From NCBI GenBank assembly GCA_021401465.1, contig JADDMT010000002.1, positions 558,001-622,000 on the forward strand: a stretch of 64,000 nucleotides of DNA, given 5' to 3'. The notes under the pieces were generated by a model. The model was not told the origin of the DNA, searched no databases, and saw only the letters and a list, made by a program, of their open reading frames with translations. Positions 42,391 to 52,556 of the stretch are shown piece after piece; position 1 is the stretch's first letter; every line of letters begins with the position of its first letter. The DNA comes from Teratosphaeria epicoccoides (taxonomy: Eukaryota > Ascomycota > Dothideomycetes > Mycosphaerellales > Teratosphaeriaceae). The position numbers and the translations under genes are program-made.

Positions 42391-44111
42391 TCATCGATAT
42401 CCCGGCCACTGCCGCACCCAGTCGCACATTTGCTCCACCTCCTGATCCCGTACCCGCCGCACTTCATCGCTCAACTCGACATTGCGCGTGTACATCTCAC
42501 TATGATGCCAGCCCGTCTCAAGCAAGTGTACAACCACATCCAATTCAGGGTCGCTTTGCAATGGTCCACCCGGCCGTAGTTTGGCCGAAATTGACATCTC
42601 CCGCCACACGTCCATTTCGCCGGCACTGTAGATGATGCGCCGTGCGTTCGTAGGAGCCCAGCCTCCTGTATATTTATTGAAAGCGTCAGCACTGCGATGA
42701 CCTGATGCTGTTGTATCACCGCGCTCGCCGCTAGAGTCTGGTAAATCGACTATCATGCATCGAGTCTGGAAGTAGTCGTATGTGAGATGGCGGCTGACCA
42801 GCGGAGGCATAGAAGTCCCGATGGGTGCACCGGTCGCGTAGCCACCCATCCTATCGTTGCAGAGAAGCCACTCATAAAGCTGTCCAGATCCAAGGGGCTC
42901 GTGCAATCGCATGTAGGTATTGTCAAGACAGATGCCGTCGATACACAGTCTGGGAGCAAGGTGTTTCCGGAAGCCTTCTGAATACGTCTGAAGAGCTCGA
43001 AGGGTTGGTTCGAGTTGTGTTGCCCAGTCTGCGCGGGCTTCTATAGTTTTATCGTCAATATGGAGTGCAGCAGCCCGGACCAGTAGTTGCTGGGACATGT
43101 CCTCCAATTCCTGTTCGTGTTCGGAACCCTCGACCCACGAGCAATAGGTGTCGACTGCCGTGTTGTTTTGACCGATGTCAGTAACACTCCATTCACTCCA
43201 GTAAAAGCTTAGATTGTATATGAAGTCTAGTGTCTCCATCTCTGCAAGTCCAAACATCGTCTTAATTGTCTGAAGACTTTCTTCGTCCCCGGCTTCAATG
43301 ACATGGTCTATGAACTGCGTGACGCTGCTCATCAATCTCACACAGCTCTGTGGCCCATGCTCCATTAATGGTAAGAAGTAAGCCCAGTAAGACGGAATTG
43401 CCTGGAGAATAGGTGACGCCGAAAGGTATGCCCAGAAAGTGCCTGGCATTATGTTTGCAATCCAGCCAGTCTGAGCTGCCGAGTAGCTACCACCTGGCCA
43501 TAATCAACTTTGGTGCCAAAGCGCACAGCGACAATCTGCATACCGATCAAAATCCATGGTACATCCTTTGCAGTGCTGGGATGTGCGGTCCACGGCGCAA
43601 TGAAGTTATTGGCGAAACGCACAACATCTCTCAGTGCATTGTCGACAGTCAAATACTGTAGATTTGCCTTTGTGAAGCTGCGATACGGCAGGCTCGAGCC
43701 GAAATAGCGGTGCTCGAGAATCACAGTCGCAGCACCCAGATGTTGGGCGATGACGCCCACTGTCGAGAAGTCAGGGCGGGAGAAGATCCCATATCTGTCG
43801 ATGGAAGTCTCTCCGGGTAGGAAGACAACGATAGGCGCTCCTGGTCTCCAGAAAGTGCTGTTCCACAAGAAAGCCTGGGTGAAGGATCCTAGCTCAGAAT
43901 CGGCGTGATGGACAAGTTGGCTGAAATTGCCTCGACCATGTTGAGGTGTAGACCTGTTCAACCATGCCGGCTCCAATGGCAGATCGCATGCATTAGTATG
44001 AATGTGATGTTCTGCAGACGGTATTTCGTATGGCATCGGAATGCCCCGCGCTCCTGTGATATGCATCAGCGAGATGATACAGTGCTTGAGCATTGTGCTA
44101 TTTACTCTCAT
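42391..44111 (-). CDS. Serine peptidase family S28 (prolyl carboxypeptidase-like)
   Basis: About 556 residues from exons 44111-43544 and 43493-42391 (intron 43494-43543, GTATGC..GGCCAG). The intron falls inside the nucleophile motif: joining gives PWILIG-GSYSAAQTGW, with the catalytic Ser. Around it are RPGAPIVVFLPGETS, VILEHRYFGSSLPYR and GTFWAYLSASP. The Asp is in YSAGEMDVWREMS and the His in LETGWHHSEMY, completing the triad. Family enzymes cleave after proline and in fungi are secreted or vacuolar, often acid active. The N-terminus is uncertain: ATGs at 44111 and 44093 are both possible and the signal peptide is weak (LKHCIISLMHITGA). N-glycosylation sequons are present (NRS, NFS, NST). 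Confidence 0.85.
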
Positions 44112-44750
44112 GATACTCAACGTGCCAGCGTCGATCAAGCGAAAATGCTCGGTCGGAATAACTTCGACAAGAGAACGATGCACTGGTGATTAGGCATGAC
44201 TCATGCTATGACTTCGCCGCAAATGGTTCTCATTCGCCATGCCGCCCGTGCACTTCGAGGAAGACTGTACATGTAGGATCAGTGAGGATCGAATCACCAC
44301 CTGAAATGCGTTCGTGCGCGGTGACGTATGATAAGGGAATCCGGCGTCACCGCTGAGAGTACTATCGACGAAGATGAGCCATTCTGCACAAATTTGTGCC
44401 ATCTGAAATCCTTCATGCACCAGGGCGCAAACGCACCGCGTCCTGCGAGCTAGAACACGGCGGCCGTAAGGCTGTTTGGATGGGTCGCATTTGTATTCGC
44501 CATGAATGCGAAAGTGCTCCCAGCGGTCTCGCTTGTGATTGGTCGACCTGCTTTGCCTCCTGCGCAATGACCTTTTGATTGCCTCGTTGCGGCACGCTGC
44601 GGGCGCCTAGGGCGACTACACTTGTGGATCTGCTATAGGATGCACTGCATATGCCGCACTGCTCAGTATATTGAAGGTTTGAGCCGGGGTCGATCTGGCC
44701 ACCACGCCGTCAGCGATCTAGGTTTCAGAGCTCCTGGCGCCATACCAGAT
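44112..44750. other. Divergent promoter region, ~640 bases
   Basis: Lies between the start of the S28 peptidase (leftward) and the start of the disordered protein gene (rightward). No gene seen. Confidence 0.45.
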
Positions 44751-45275
44751 ATGCCCACAGCCGGCTTCTTCAGTCTTCGCAAGGCAGAAAAGAACCGAAG
44801 AGGCATGTATCCCAGCGGCCGCATCGGCAGCGGCTCTCCAGCTGGTATGAGCTACACTGGCTCTACTCCGCGTCGAATCGACCAGAGACGAGACCACGAT
44901 GACATGGACTACGATGATACCCCGTCAGTGACGCCGGACGACTCGATCTCCCAAGCCTCCTTCTCCGGCCGCTCTCGTCGCCATCTCCCGTCAGTATATA
45001 ATCCCTCAACATACTCCTCCAGGTCTGGCCGGACAGTCCAGCAATACCAGACTGTGGCTCGTAGACCAGCGCATCTCGATCCGTACCCAGCGGCGCACGA
45101 GGACGAGTGGCGTGCGCAGACCGGGTTCAGCGAGTATGAGGTACCGTACTATGATGCGGAGCATGATTTGAATGGCAATTATATGGTTGGCGTGGTGCCG
45201 AATCCTGCAGGTGCTGAGGCGGCCGGAGACGCGGCGGGGAAGTGTGGTGAGCGGCGTAAGGTGATGTGTCCGTGA
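44751..45275 (+). CDS. Hypothetical disordered protein
   Basis: 174 residues from the ATG at 44751 (MPTAGFFSLRKAEKNRRGMY). The frame opens upstream to 44622, but this ATG is the better start. It is rich in Ser, Arg, Tyr and Asp with DDMDYDDTPSVTPDDSISQA, several SRSGR-type patches and a Tyr-rich segment (YEVPYYDAEHDLNGNY). No domain is recognised. Likely intrinsically disordered, and the Ser/Arg patches could be phosphorylated (inference). Confidence 0.5.
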   Translation: MPTAGFFSLRKAEKNRRGMYPSGRIGSGSPAGMSYTGSTPRRIDQRRDHDDMDYDDTPSVTPDDSISQASFSGRSRRHLPSVYNPSTYSSRSGRTVQQYQTVARRPAHLDPYPAAHEDEWRAQTGFSEYEVPYYDAEHDLNGNYMVGVVPNPAGAEAAGDAAGKCGERRKVMCP

Positions 45276-45545
45276 GGCTGGTTGTTCGGCCATGCGGCAT
45301 TTGGCGGGTGTGTTGTCGTCCCGATGCTTGTTTACTGTGGTGTATGTTACGGCCTGTTGAGCAACGCGAGCACCTTTCCTTACCAGCGATTCGATGAAAA
45401 ATCTAGTCACACTGATCTGGTCTCATTCGCCGTCTCGATTGATTTTGTGTTCAATCTGGGCAATTCACAAAGATATCAACGAGAACTGGAAGAGCCGGGC
45501 AGAGGGCATCGCACTCTGGACGGGTGTTGCCAGACCTCAAATACT

Positions 45546-45784
45546 TTACGCACGATATGCAGATATCTGCCAGAGGCTGATCGTTCCAAAATTGACCCTG
45601 TTGGACGCTGGCAGCAGGGACAAGCAGCACGCGCGAGTCTTGGTAATGCTCTCAAGTACGGACAGCTCGATGAGCATGAGAGCTATGTTGGCAGCGCAAG
45701 AGGTGACAACGAGGGTGAACAGGAACACCAGGACGCTGTCGATTTGAACCCGCTCGTGGTAGTCGGACTCAGCGCGTTTGAAGG
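45546..45784 (-). CDS. Possible exon of a membrane protein
   Basis: After an AG acceptor at 45785 the frame reads FKRAESDYHERVQIDSVLVF, then LFTLVVTSCAANIALMLIE, a charged segment followed by a strong membrane helix, and stays open to 45546. The composition is much more protein-like than the opposite strand. I could not find upstream or downstream exons with confidence (one ATG-led frame lies near 45880). Treat as a fragment of an unresolved gene. Confidence 0.3.
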
Positions 45785-46547
45785 CTGCCCGCGTGGCAGG
45801 TGAAAGGCCCCTCGATCACATCGACGTCAACCAACAACATGCTGGCGGCGATGCGCTGGCCGATGGTGCAGAGTAGTTATCCATCAGGGGCAGAAAAAGC
45901 CGCGAGTCACACATCCATGCCGGTGCTTCGAAAACCGCAGACCGAAAAGGTATTCTATGGTGTGCTGATACTCTACAGTAACGATGCCGCCTCATTTCGC
46001 CGCATCCATTGCGTACCTCAGCCACTACGTTCCCGAATGTGCAATTCAAATGCGGTGCCTCCCAGAGAAAGACACGTGGTACTTATTTTGGCACCTGCGC
46101 TTCTGGCCGCATGCAGATCGGAGAACTGGGAATTTGGGGTATAACAGGAAGAAGTATGCTTGCCATGAAGCGCGTGGCTTGGGGCCAAGATACGCGTCTT
46201 TCCCTGCGCGTCCAGGCTGCAAGATCAGGGAGTGGGAGTGGTACTTGCTCCATGCGTAGATATAGCTCCTTTGACTTGCTGGCTGAGATGTTCATGCTCA
46301 TATAATTCGATCTTACTGCATGTCCGTCACGTCAGTAATCGGAACAATTGTCCAAGTCCATCTTTCTCACCTGTTACTAATTCGTGATCGAGAGATGCAC
46401 TCGGTCGGGACCCGGCCACTGTGGACATATAAAGCCTTGCACCGCAACGTCCACATGCGGCCCTTGATTGACAAGGTGCAACGTGGACTGAACAGTGCGC
46501 CACAAGTTTCAAACGGGCCACATGACATCAAATGCGCCTGCGGCTCC

Positions 46548-46894
46548 TCAATTAGCCACTGTCGCCGCCTCAGCGGTCTTCTGCTTGAACGGCTGTCGAC
46601 ACATGGGGCATTTGCCCTGACTCGACTCGGAATGCAGCCAGTCTGTGATGCAGTGCATGTGGAAGCAATGGGTGCACTCTCCAATCACTGGGGCAGCCGT
46701 CAATACACGAGCTTGTATACATAGTGTCGCGGCTGTTGTCACTTACTGATGGGACAATCGTCGCCTGGATATTTACATTTGGCGCAAGTGCCTTCAAACT
46801 CGACGCGACAGATGCCACACGTGTCGTCCGAGTCTTCGGGAAGGTCCCACTTCCACTCGGCGACGGCGTGGTATGCTTTGAAGGTGACTTTCAT
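46548..46894 (-). CDS. APC11: Anaphase-promoting complex subunit 11 (RING-H2)
   Basis: 95 residues from exons 46894-46747 and 46687-46548 (intron 46688-46746, GTAAGT..GCCCCAG). The protein is nearly all RING-H2: MKVTFKAYHAVAEWKWDLP, CGICRVEFEGTCAKC, YPGDDCPI-MIGECTHCFHMH, CITDWLHSES and KCPMCRQPF. Both the Trp after the start and the GDDCP insertion are specific to Apc11. Apc11 with Apc2 forms the catalytic core of the APC/C ubiquitin ligase, which drives anaphase and mitotic exit. Length compares with 84-165 residues in other species. Confidence 0.93.
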
Positions 46895-47150
46895 TTTGCT
46901 TGCCCTCAATCCACGTTTCGCGATGTGTAGGTCCCGTTCTCGCTCGTGGTTCAGTAGGTGGGATCAGGTGGAGAAACGTAGGTAGGTGGTGTGACAGGTA
47001 TCTTTGCTCGCGACAGCTACGCGTTGACATGTGTATCGACAGCCAAGGCACGTGCAATTTTCCCCTCTCTTCGCTACAATAAGAAGGCACGAACATCCCC
47101 ATCCCCACATGGAGCCTCAACGATAGCCAAACGCTCAACAAGCGGCCGTC

Positions 47151-48182
47151 ATGGCGACTACGAGTATAATCCTCTTCAGAAAGCCCGGCCCACGCATATC
47201 TCCGACCTTCACGGCATTGACAACAGGAAGAACAGTCATGTCGCGATCACAATCGAGCTTGAGCGCGTACCTCGTCACGCCAGCAGAACTGGACAGCGCC
47301 CTCAAGAGAAATTCTCCAAGTAAAATCTCCACTGCGCCCAAAGTTGTCCCAATCTGCGGCTCATGGTTCCTCCCCAACGACCCCGAGAAGCGCACTGGCT
47401 CCCAGGTCTTCCGCCAGCGACGAATCCCCGGCGCCAGATTCTTCGACATGGACAAAGTATCAGACACCTCCAGCCCATACCCGCACATGCTGCCCAGCCC
47501 GGAGGTCTTCAAAGATGCGATGAGTGAGCTAGGTGTCAATAAGGATGATACACTGGTGGTCTACGACTCGGCAGAGCAAGGCATCTTCAGCGGACCGAGA
47601 GTGGCATGGACATTGAAGATCTTCGGACACCCCAGTGTACATTTGCTGAACAACTTCAAGATCTGGGTGGACGAGGGTCGGCCTCTGGAGTTTGGGGAGC
47701 CGAAGGCGGTGGAGAGAACGAGTTATCCACTACCTGAGCTGGACAAGAGCAAAGTAGTGGGTTTCGACGAGGTCAAGGCTATCGCCAAGGACGCGACCAA
47801 GGATGGTCGTGAGGAGTGGCAGCTGCTCGACGCGAGGTCTCTGGGGAGGTGGAAAGGCACAGATCCCGAGCCTAGACCTGGGCTGTCTTCTGGACACATC
47901 CCAGGCTCGACTTCTGTGCCTGTGCCAGATCTGCTTGATCCGAAGACAAAGGCGTTCTTACCAGCCGAGCGATTGCGGAAGGTGTTTGAGGGCAAAGGCG
48001 TGGACCCGGCGAAGCCGATCATTTCGAGCTGTGGTACGGGTGTCACGGCCACGGTCATTGATGCGGCGCTGACGGAGGCGGGGTACGGTGAGGGCGTGAG
48101 GAGGATCTACGATGGCAGTTGGACGGAGTGGGCGCAGAGAGTGCAGCCGAGTGAGAATTTGATCGCGAAGGCGAAGGAGTAG
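47151..48182 (+). CDS. TUM1: Thiosulfate/3-mercaptopyruvate sulfurtransferase (rhodanese, Tum1-like)
   Basis: 343 residues, single exon. Two rhodanese domains: the first (residues ~40-175) has GARFFDMDKVSD and VVYDSAEQGIFSGPRVAWTL, the second (~205-335) has LLDARSLGRWKG, SGHIPGSTSVP and the active-site loop SCGTGVTATV with the persulfide-carrying Cys. CGTGVTA is of the mercaptopyruvate (CG[ST]GVT) type. The N-terminus (MATTSIILFRKPGPRISPTF) could be a mitochondrial presequence, and a second Met at residue 30 (MSRSQSS) would give a cytosolic form. Tum1 passes sulfur to Uba4/Urm1 for tRNA thiolation. APC11 lies divergently upstream (256 bases apart). Confidence 0.92.
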   Translation: MATTSIILFRKPGPRISPTFTALTTGRTVMSRSQSSLSAYLVTPAELDSALKRNSPSKISTAPKVVPICGSWFLPNDPEKRTGSQVFRQRRIPGARFFDMDKVSDTSSPYPHMLPSPEVFKDAMSELGVNKDDTLVVYDSAEQGIFSGPRVAWTLKIFGHPSVHLLNNFKIWVDEGRPLEFGEPKAVERTSYPLPELDKSKVVGFDEVKAIAKDATKDGREEWQLLDARSLGRWKGTDPEPRPGLSSGHIPGSTSVPVPDLLDPKTKAFLPAERLRKVFEGKGVDPAKPIISSCGTGVTATVIDAALTEAGYGEGVRRIYDGSWTEWAQRVQPSENLIAKAKE

Positions 48183-48479
48183 ACGAGGATGGGGGTTGGG
48201 ATGTACATTGGTTCGCGCGGCACAAGCGCTCGTAGCGTGGTCGCAGGTACGACTCGAGGGACGCAAGACTGATGATGTAGATGACCAAAATGCCAGCGAC
48301 GGCGCCTGTGGCGTTCATGACGGTTCGATTCTCTTCGCTATGGACAAATGTATCAACGACCGCTGCATCACATGCGCGTCCCTCTGATCTATCTAGACGC
48401 CACATACGCGCTTTAAATTTTCCACACCAGATTAATCCCAGACCATAGGTAACACGACAGCAAACCGCGAGATGTCCGC
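48183..48479. other. Short convergent gap with a possible antisense micro-gene
   Basis: A leftward frame with ATG at 48319 (MNATGAVAGILVIYIISLAS) begins with a membrane helix and then runs into the TUM1 3' end as Ser/Pro-rich sequence. The hydrophobic start is suggestive, but the rest mirrors TUM1 coding sequence, so I do not call it a gene. Confidence 0.3.
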
Positions 48480-50043
48480 TCACATCTCAAACTCCCTCTC
48501 CACCTCCGCCCAAGCATACTCTCTCAACTTCCAACTCATCCACCAATTCCCTCCCGAATCCCTCCCCACCAACGGCCCCAAATTCCTCGTGGAAAATCCT
48601 TGCTGCGTCCCTGTGACATTGAGATAACTCGGCACCCCCACCCCATTCGTTCTCTCCCCCAGCGGCAACCCCACCCTGACCACCGCCGAAGAAAAGTCGA
48701 CGGCCAAAAATCTCCCTCGGTGCCAGTTCGACCACCCGTTGAAGATCATGGAGGGCGATCCGCACATGGGCTCGTGGCCCGTGGTCGCGAGCGATTCTTT
48801 GTGGAGCGCGACAAAGGCGTGGACTTGCTCTGAGGTGCGATAATGGAGTAGATCGTTGCGGATCTGGAGCGCGGTCTGGCCTAGGCTTTGGGAAAGGAGT
48901 TTGGCGGCCGTGAGGAAGGTGGGTGCCATGCACGTGGCGTTGCCTAGGTACGCTGCATGGTCCGGCAAAGCGTCTCCGATGGTGCCGCGCATGTTGATGA
49001 CGTTCATGAGCATGACTAGTGTGTTCGGGTTGAGAGCTTGAGCTTTGATGGCGATCCGGCTCCACCAGGCGAAAAGGATGTCGCCTTCGCTCAAGAAAAT
49101 CTGTTTGTTATCGGAGCCGGTGGAGAGATCCCTCATGGCCTCTTCACGCAGGCTTTTGACGAAGTCTCCAGGGATGCAGATGGCGCGATTGGAGTGGGCA
49201 GGCCACCAGACCAACTCAATAATCTGGTTCAGCACGAATAACCACCATTGCCAGCCTTTGATCAGACGGTCGTAGAACAGGGACTTTTCCGGCTTCACGT
49301 GTACGCCCACGTTATCGAAAGGGTCCACGTCGTATCCAACCATCGGTGGGACATCCTGCTCTCTGCCATCGAGGACGGCGATCCAGGCCTGCATGAACGC
49401 CTGTAGGCCCATCGCGTCCCAAAGGAAATGACCCCAGGTCAGAGAGATGAGCGTGGCGTCTGCGAAAGTCGTGACCAAGACACTGAGAGCGGCGGCGTCG
49501 GTGTGGAGCCAATCGTCGATGTATCGAGGAGTGGATGGGGTGTAGATGAGGTCTGTGTAAGTGGCCGGCTCCTCGAACACCGCGGGTCGGGAGCGATTGC
49601 CGGGGGTGCTGGGCAGACGCGAGGCGAGCTCATGCTCCTTTATCGGCATTTGATGCTCGACATGCGCCCATTGGAACGCCGGTCGCTCTTCTGTAAATTT
49701 GTCGGGGATGTGGTATTCGTACCTTCCGTTGTCCTGCACCGAGAAATTGTGTGATGAATCAGTCATGCACCGGGTCATGACACGATGGAAAGCAAGGGCA
49801 GACCGGACTCACCCCCTGCCTCACGCGGCCTCCCACCTTCCTCCACCCCTCCATCTCCACCAACGTGGCGAGGGCGGCCTTCAACTTGCCCGCATCGAGC
49901 ACATCGTCGAAGCGCCAGGTGGTATGCAATATCAGGGCGGTGCAATGAAGCTGATGATCAAAATAATGGAAAGGGATGACGGTATCTGTCGGGACTCTGG
50001 CTGGCTTTGGGCGACGGGGAGCGGAATTGAAGAGGGCGGGCAT
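48480..50043 (-). CDS. HXXXD-type acyltransferase (trichothecene 3-O-acetyltransferase-like)
   Basis: 494 residues from exons 50043-49813 and 49733-48480 (intron 49734-49812, GTGAGT..GTGCAG). The first exon has the substrate-side start PFHYFDHQLHCTALILHTTW and LVEMEGWRKVGGRVRQG. The catalytic HXXXD is in SLTWGHFLWDAMGLQAFMQA. The structural block near the C-terminus is VDFSSAVVRVGLPLGERTNG, in the place of the DFGWG-type motif of plant members. Family enzymes transfer acyl groups from CoA to alcohols or amines of secondary metabolites. No partner biosynthetic genes are adjacent, so the acceptor is unknown. It is divergent from NPT1. Confidence 0.8.
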
Positions 50044-50770
50044 GTTGATGGTGAGGAGCAGTTCAGCAGGTTTGGGACGCAGTCGGTGGATTAGTAGTCG
50101 GGTGTGGTATGGAAGCCGACATTATTGTTATCGTTATCACGGGTCTATGCCATGCGACAGGGTGCACGCATTCACCTGATCCTGATCCTGATCCAATGGG
50201 TCCAACGTGGTGGTGCCAAGTCGTTGGCAGTGACACTTGCCGTTCCTGCAGGCTGCACTGGGCAAGTGCGTCGTGCGTCTCGGCTCCTTCCTTGTTCCGC
50301 GTTTGATGGGCTGACTCGGCTGAGCTGAGCTGAGCTGTGCCGAGCCAGGCGGAGATAGGAGTTAGGCAGCTTGTACACGTCGTTTATGCAGACATTATGC
50401 ATGTGCATACTGTCAATTGTCGGCCTTATCACGCCCCGCCTTATCAAGCCCCGCCTGATCGAGCCATCTGTCTGTCTGTCAATCAATCAACAATTCAATC
50501 AATCAACAATTCAATCAATCAACAATTCAATCAATCAACAATTCAATCAATCAACAATTCAATCAATCAACAATTCAATCAATCAACAATTCAATCAATC
50601 AACAATTCAATCAATCAACATTTCAATCAATCAACATTTCAATCAATCAACATTTCAATCAATCAGAATCTGATCAATCCGAATCAATCAAGCAAGCACA
50701 TTCAATCAATATACACACATGTGCTCGCCCTCACATACACCATCACACCCGCCGACCGCCTTCTCCTGCC
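50044..50770. promoter_or_regulatory. Divergent promoter of acyltransferase and NPT1, containing a minisatellite
   Basis: 727 bases between two divergent starts. It holds short direct repeats (cctgat, gctgagct) and a 192-bp tandem array at 50479-50670 that ends 100 bases before the NPT1 ATG, probably within its 5' leader. Confidence 0.55.
50479..50670. repeat. 16-bp minisatellite, 12 units
   Basis: The unit tcaatcaatcaacaat occurs eight times without change. Three further copies have one A-to-T change (acatt), and the last is diverged (agaatc). Such pure arrays mutate fast in copy number. Confidence 0.95.
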
Positions 50771-52144
50771 ATGGCGACGACCGTCGACGGCACCAGCAGC
50801 CCCGTCGGCATTTCCTCGCTGCTCGATACCGACCTGTACAAGCTGACGATGCAACGCGCCGTCCTCGACCACTTCCCCCGCACCCCCGTCCGCTATCGCT
50901 TCACCAACCGCACCCCCCACATGCGATTGAACCGTCGAGCTTTCAATTGGTTACACGAGCAGGTCGAGCGGCTGGCCGACGTGGTCATCACCGACCAAGA
51001 GTTGCAGTGGCTGGAGAAGACCTGTCCATATCTGGGACACGACTACCTGCACTTTCTGAAGCACTTCCGATTCAAGCCCAAGGACCAAGTCCAGCTGCTC
51101 TTCCACCCCGCTGGCGATGAGGCCGGCGATCATGTCTTTGGCCACCTCGACGTCAACATCCAAGGGCTCTGGATCGACACCATCCTCTATGAAATCCCCC
51201 TCCTGGCCCTGATCTCCGACGCCTACTTCAAATTCGTCGATACAGACTGGACCCATGACGGTCAGGTCGAGAATGCCAAGCAGAAGGCACTCAAGCTCAT
51301 CGAGAATGGGTGCGCCTTCAGCGAGTTTGGCAGCCGCAGAAGACGCGACTACAAAGCACATTGTCTGGTGATGGAAGGCTTGCTCGATGCACAACGAGAG
51401 GCAGACGCCACCCATCCTCGTTGCACGGGCAAGCTGAGCGGCACATCGAACGTGCACATGGCCATGAAGTTCGGCGTGGCGCCTGTCGGCACCGTGGCTC
51501 ACGAGTGGTACATGGCAATCGCAGCCATCACGGACAGCTATGGCGAGGCGAACGAGAAGGCATTGCACTACTGGACACGCACGTTCGGACCCGGCGTCTT
51601 GGCAATCGCCTTGACAGACACCTTCGGCACTCCCGCCTTTCTGAGGTCGTTCGTGAAGCGCGCACCTGCGAGCGGCACCACCGCACCAGAGCTCGAAGGC
51701 CGGGAATCCAGATACGCAGATGTCTACACGGGCGTGCGTCAAGACTCTGGCGACCCGCTAGAATATATCCAGACGATAAAGACTTTCTACCAACACCTCG
51801 GCATCGAGGACAAGAAGGCCATCGTCTTCTCCGACAGCCTGAACGTCGAGCGCTGTCTGCAGTATAGAGAAGCGTGCGAAGCAGCCGGCCTCGCTCCGTC
51901 CTTCGGCGTCGGGACGTTCTTCACGAACGACTTTCGGGTCAAGAGTGATCCGGGCAAGAAGAGCGTGCCGCTGAATATCGTCATTAAGCTGAGCGAAGCG
52001 GATGGCAGGCCGGCGGTGAAATTGAGCGATGATGTGGGAAAGAATACGGGGGAGAGTGCCTTGGTGGAGAGGATCAAGGAAGAGGTTGGGTATGAGGAGA
52101 AGAGGTGGCTGGGTGGCAATGAGGCGCATAGGTGGGATAGATGA
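50771..52144 (+). CDS. NPT1: Nicotinate phosphoribosyltransferase
   Basis: 457 residues, one exon, start in a ctgccATGGC context. N-terminal LLDTDLYKLTMQRAVLDHFP is the family signature for the substrate site. Others are CAFSEFGSRRRRDYKAHCLV, GKLSGTSNVHMAMKFGVAPV followed by GTVAHEWYMA (with the His that is phosphorylated in this family) and RQDSGDPLEYI. Near the end FGVGTFFTNDF and LNIVIKLSE bind phosphoribosyl groups. The enzyme makes nicotinate mononucleotide from nicotinate and PRPP with ATP, the first step of the Preiss-Handler NAD salvage route. Length is usual (~430-460). The C-terminus converges on STE6. Confidence 0.95.
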   Translation: MATTVDGTSSPVGISSLLDTDLYKLTMQRAVLDHFPRTPVRYRFTNRTPHMRLNRRAFNWLHEQVERLADVVITDQELQWLEKTCPYLGHDYLHFLKHFRFKPKDQVQLLFHPAGDEAGDHVFGHLDVNIQGLWIDTILYEIPLLALISDAYFKFVDTDWTHDGQVENAKQKALKLIENGCAFSEFGSRRRRDYKAHCLVMEGLLDAQREADATHPRCTGKLSGTSNVHMAMKFGVAPVGTVAHEWYMAIAAITDSYGEANEKALHYWTRTFGPGVLAIALTDTFGTPAFLRSFVKRAPASGTTAPELEGRESRYADVYTGVRQDSGDPLEYIQTIKTFYQHLGIEDKKAIVFSDSLNVERCLQYREACEAAGLAPSFGVGTFFTNDFRVKSDPGKKSVPLNIVIKLSEADGRPAVKLSDDVGKNTGESALVERIKEEVGYEEKRWLGGNEAHRWDR

Positions 52145-52556
52145 GTGGGGTGGACCAGGCTTTGGAGAGTGTGGATGGGGCGCTTGGGACGCTTGGACAT
52201 GTGCATGTGTGTGCGTAGATGTGATGATACCCATGATGATGTGTAGAGCGTTGCGAGCATGGCGTTGGGGTGCGTGTGGGGACTGTCGATAAAAAATGTT
52301 CAACTGAGCTCGAAAGTCGTGTTCTCGCTGCTGATAGGCTTTTCGTGTCATGGTACCCATGAAAACACGCGGAGTACGAACGAAGCCTGGCGGGAGCTTC
52401 CATTGCTTCTTGCGAAGGATCCATCAGACGTCCTCTGTCAGACACGCATGAGCACACGGAAAGCTGCAAAAGCGCATGATGAGAAAAAAACATTCTTGAG
52501 CTACACGCGACGAACTACCCACCCAATCAAGACAACATCACTGCCAAACCCCCCTC
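52145..52556. terminator. Convergent 3' region of NPT1 and STE6
   Basis: 412 bases between two stop codons facing each other. No gene. It must contain both polyadenylation regions. A gataaaaaatg stretch at 52288 and a gagaaaaaaac stretch at 52481 are the most A-rich points. Confidence 0.4.

Noticed and set aside
48055..48319. Small antisense membrane protein over the TUM1 3' end
   Set aside because: Only the first ~20 residues look like protein; the rest is the reverse of TUM1 coding sequence.
50951..51742. 263-codon frame opposite NPT1
   Set aside because: Antisense of a clear nicotinate phosphoribosyltransferase; no domain of its own.
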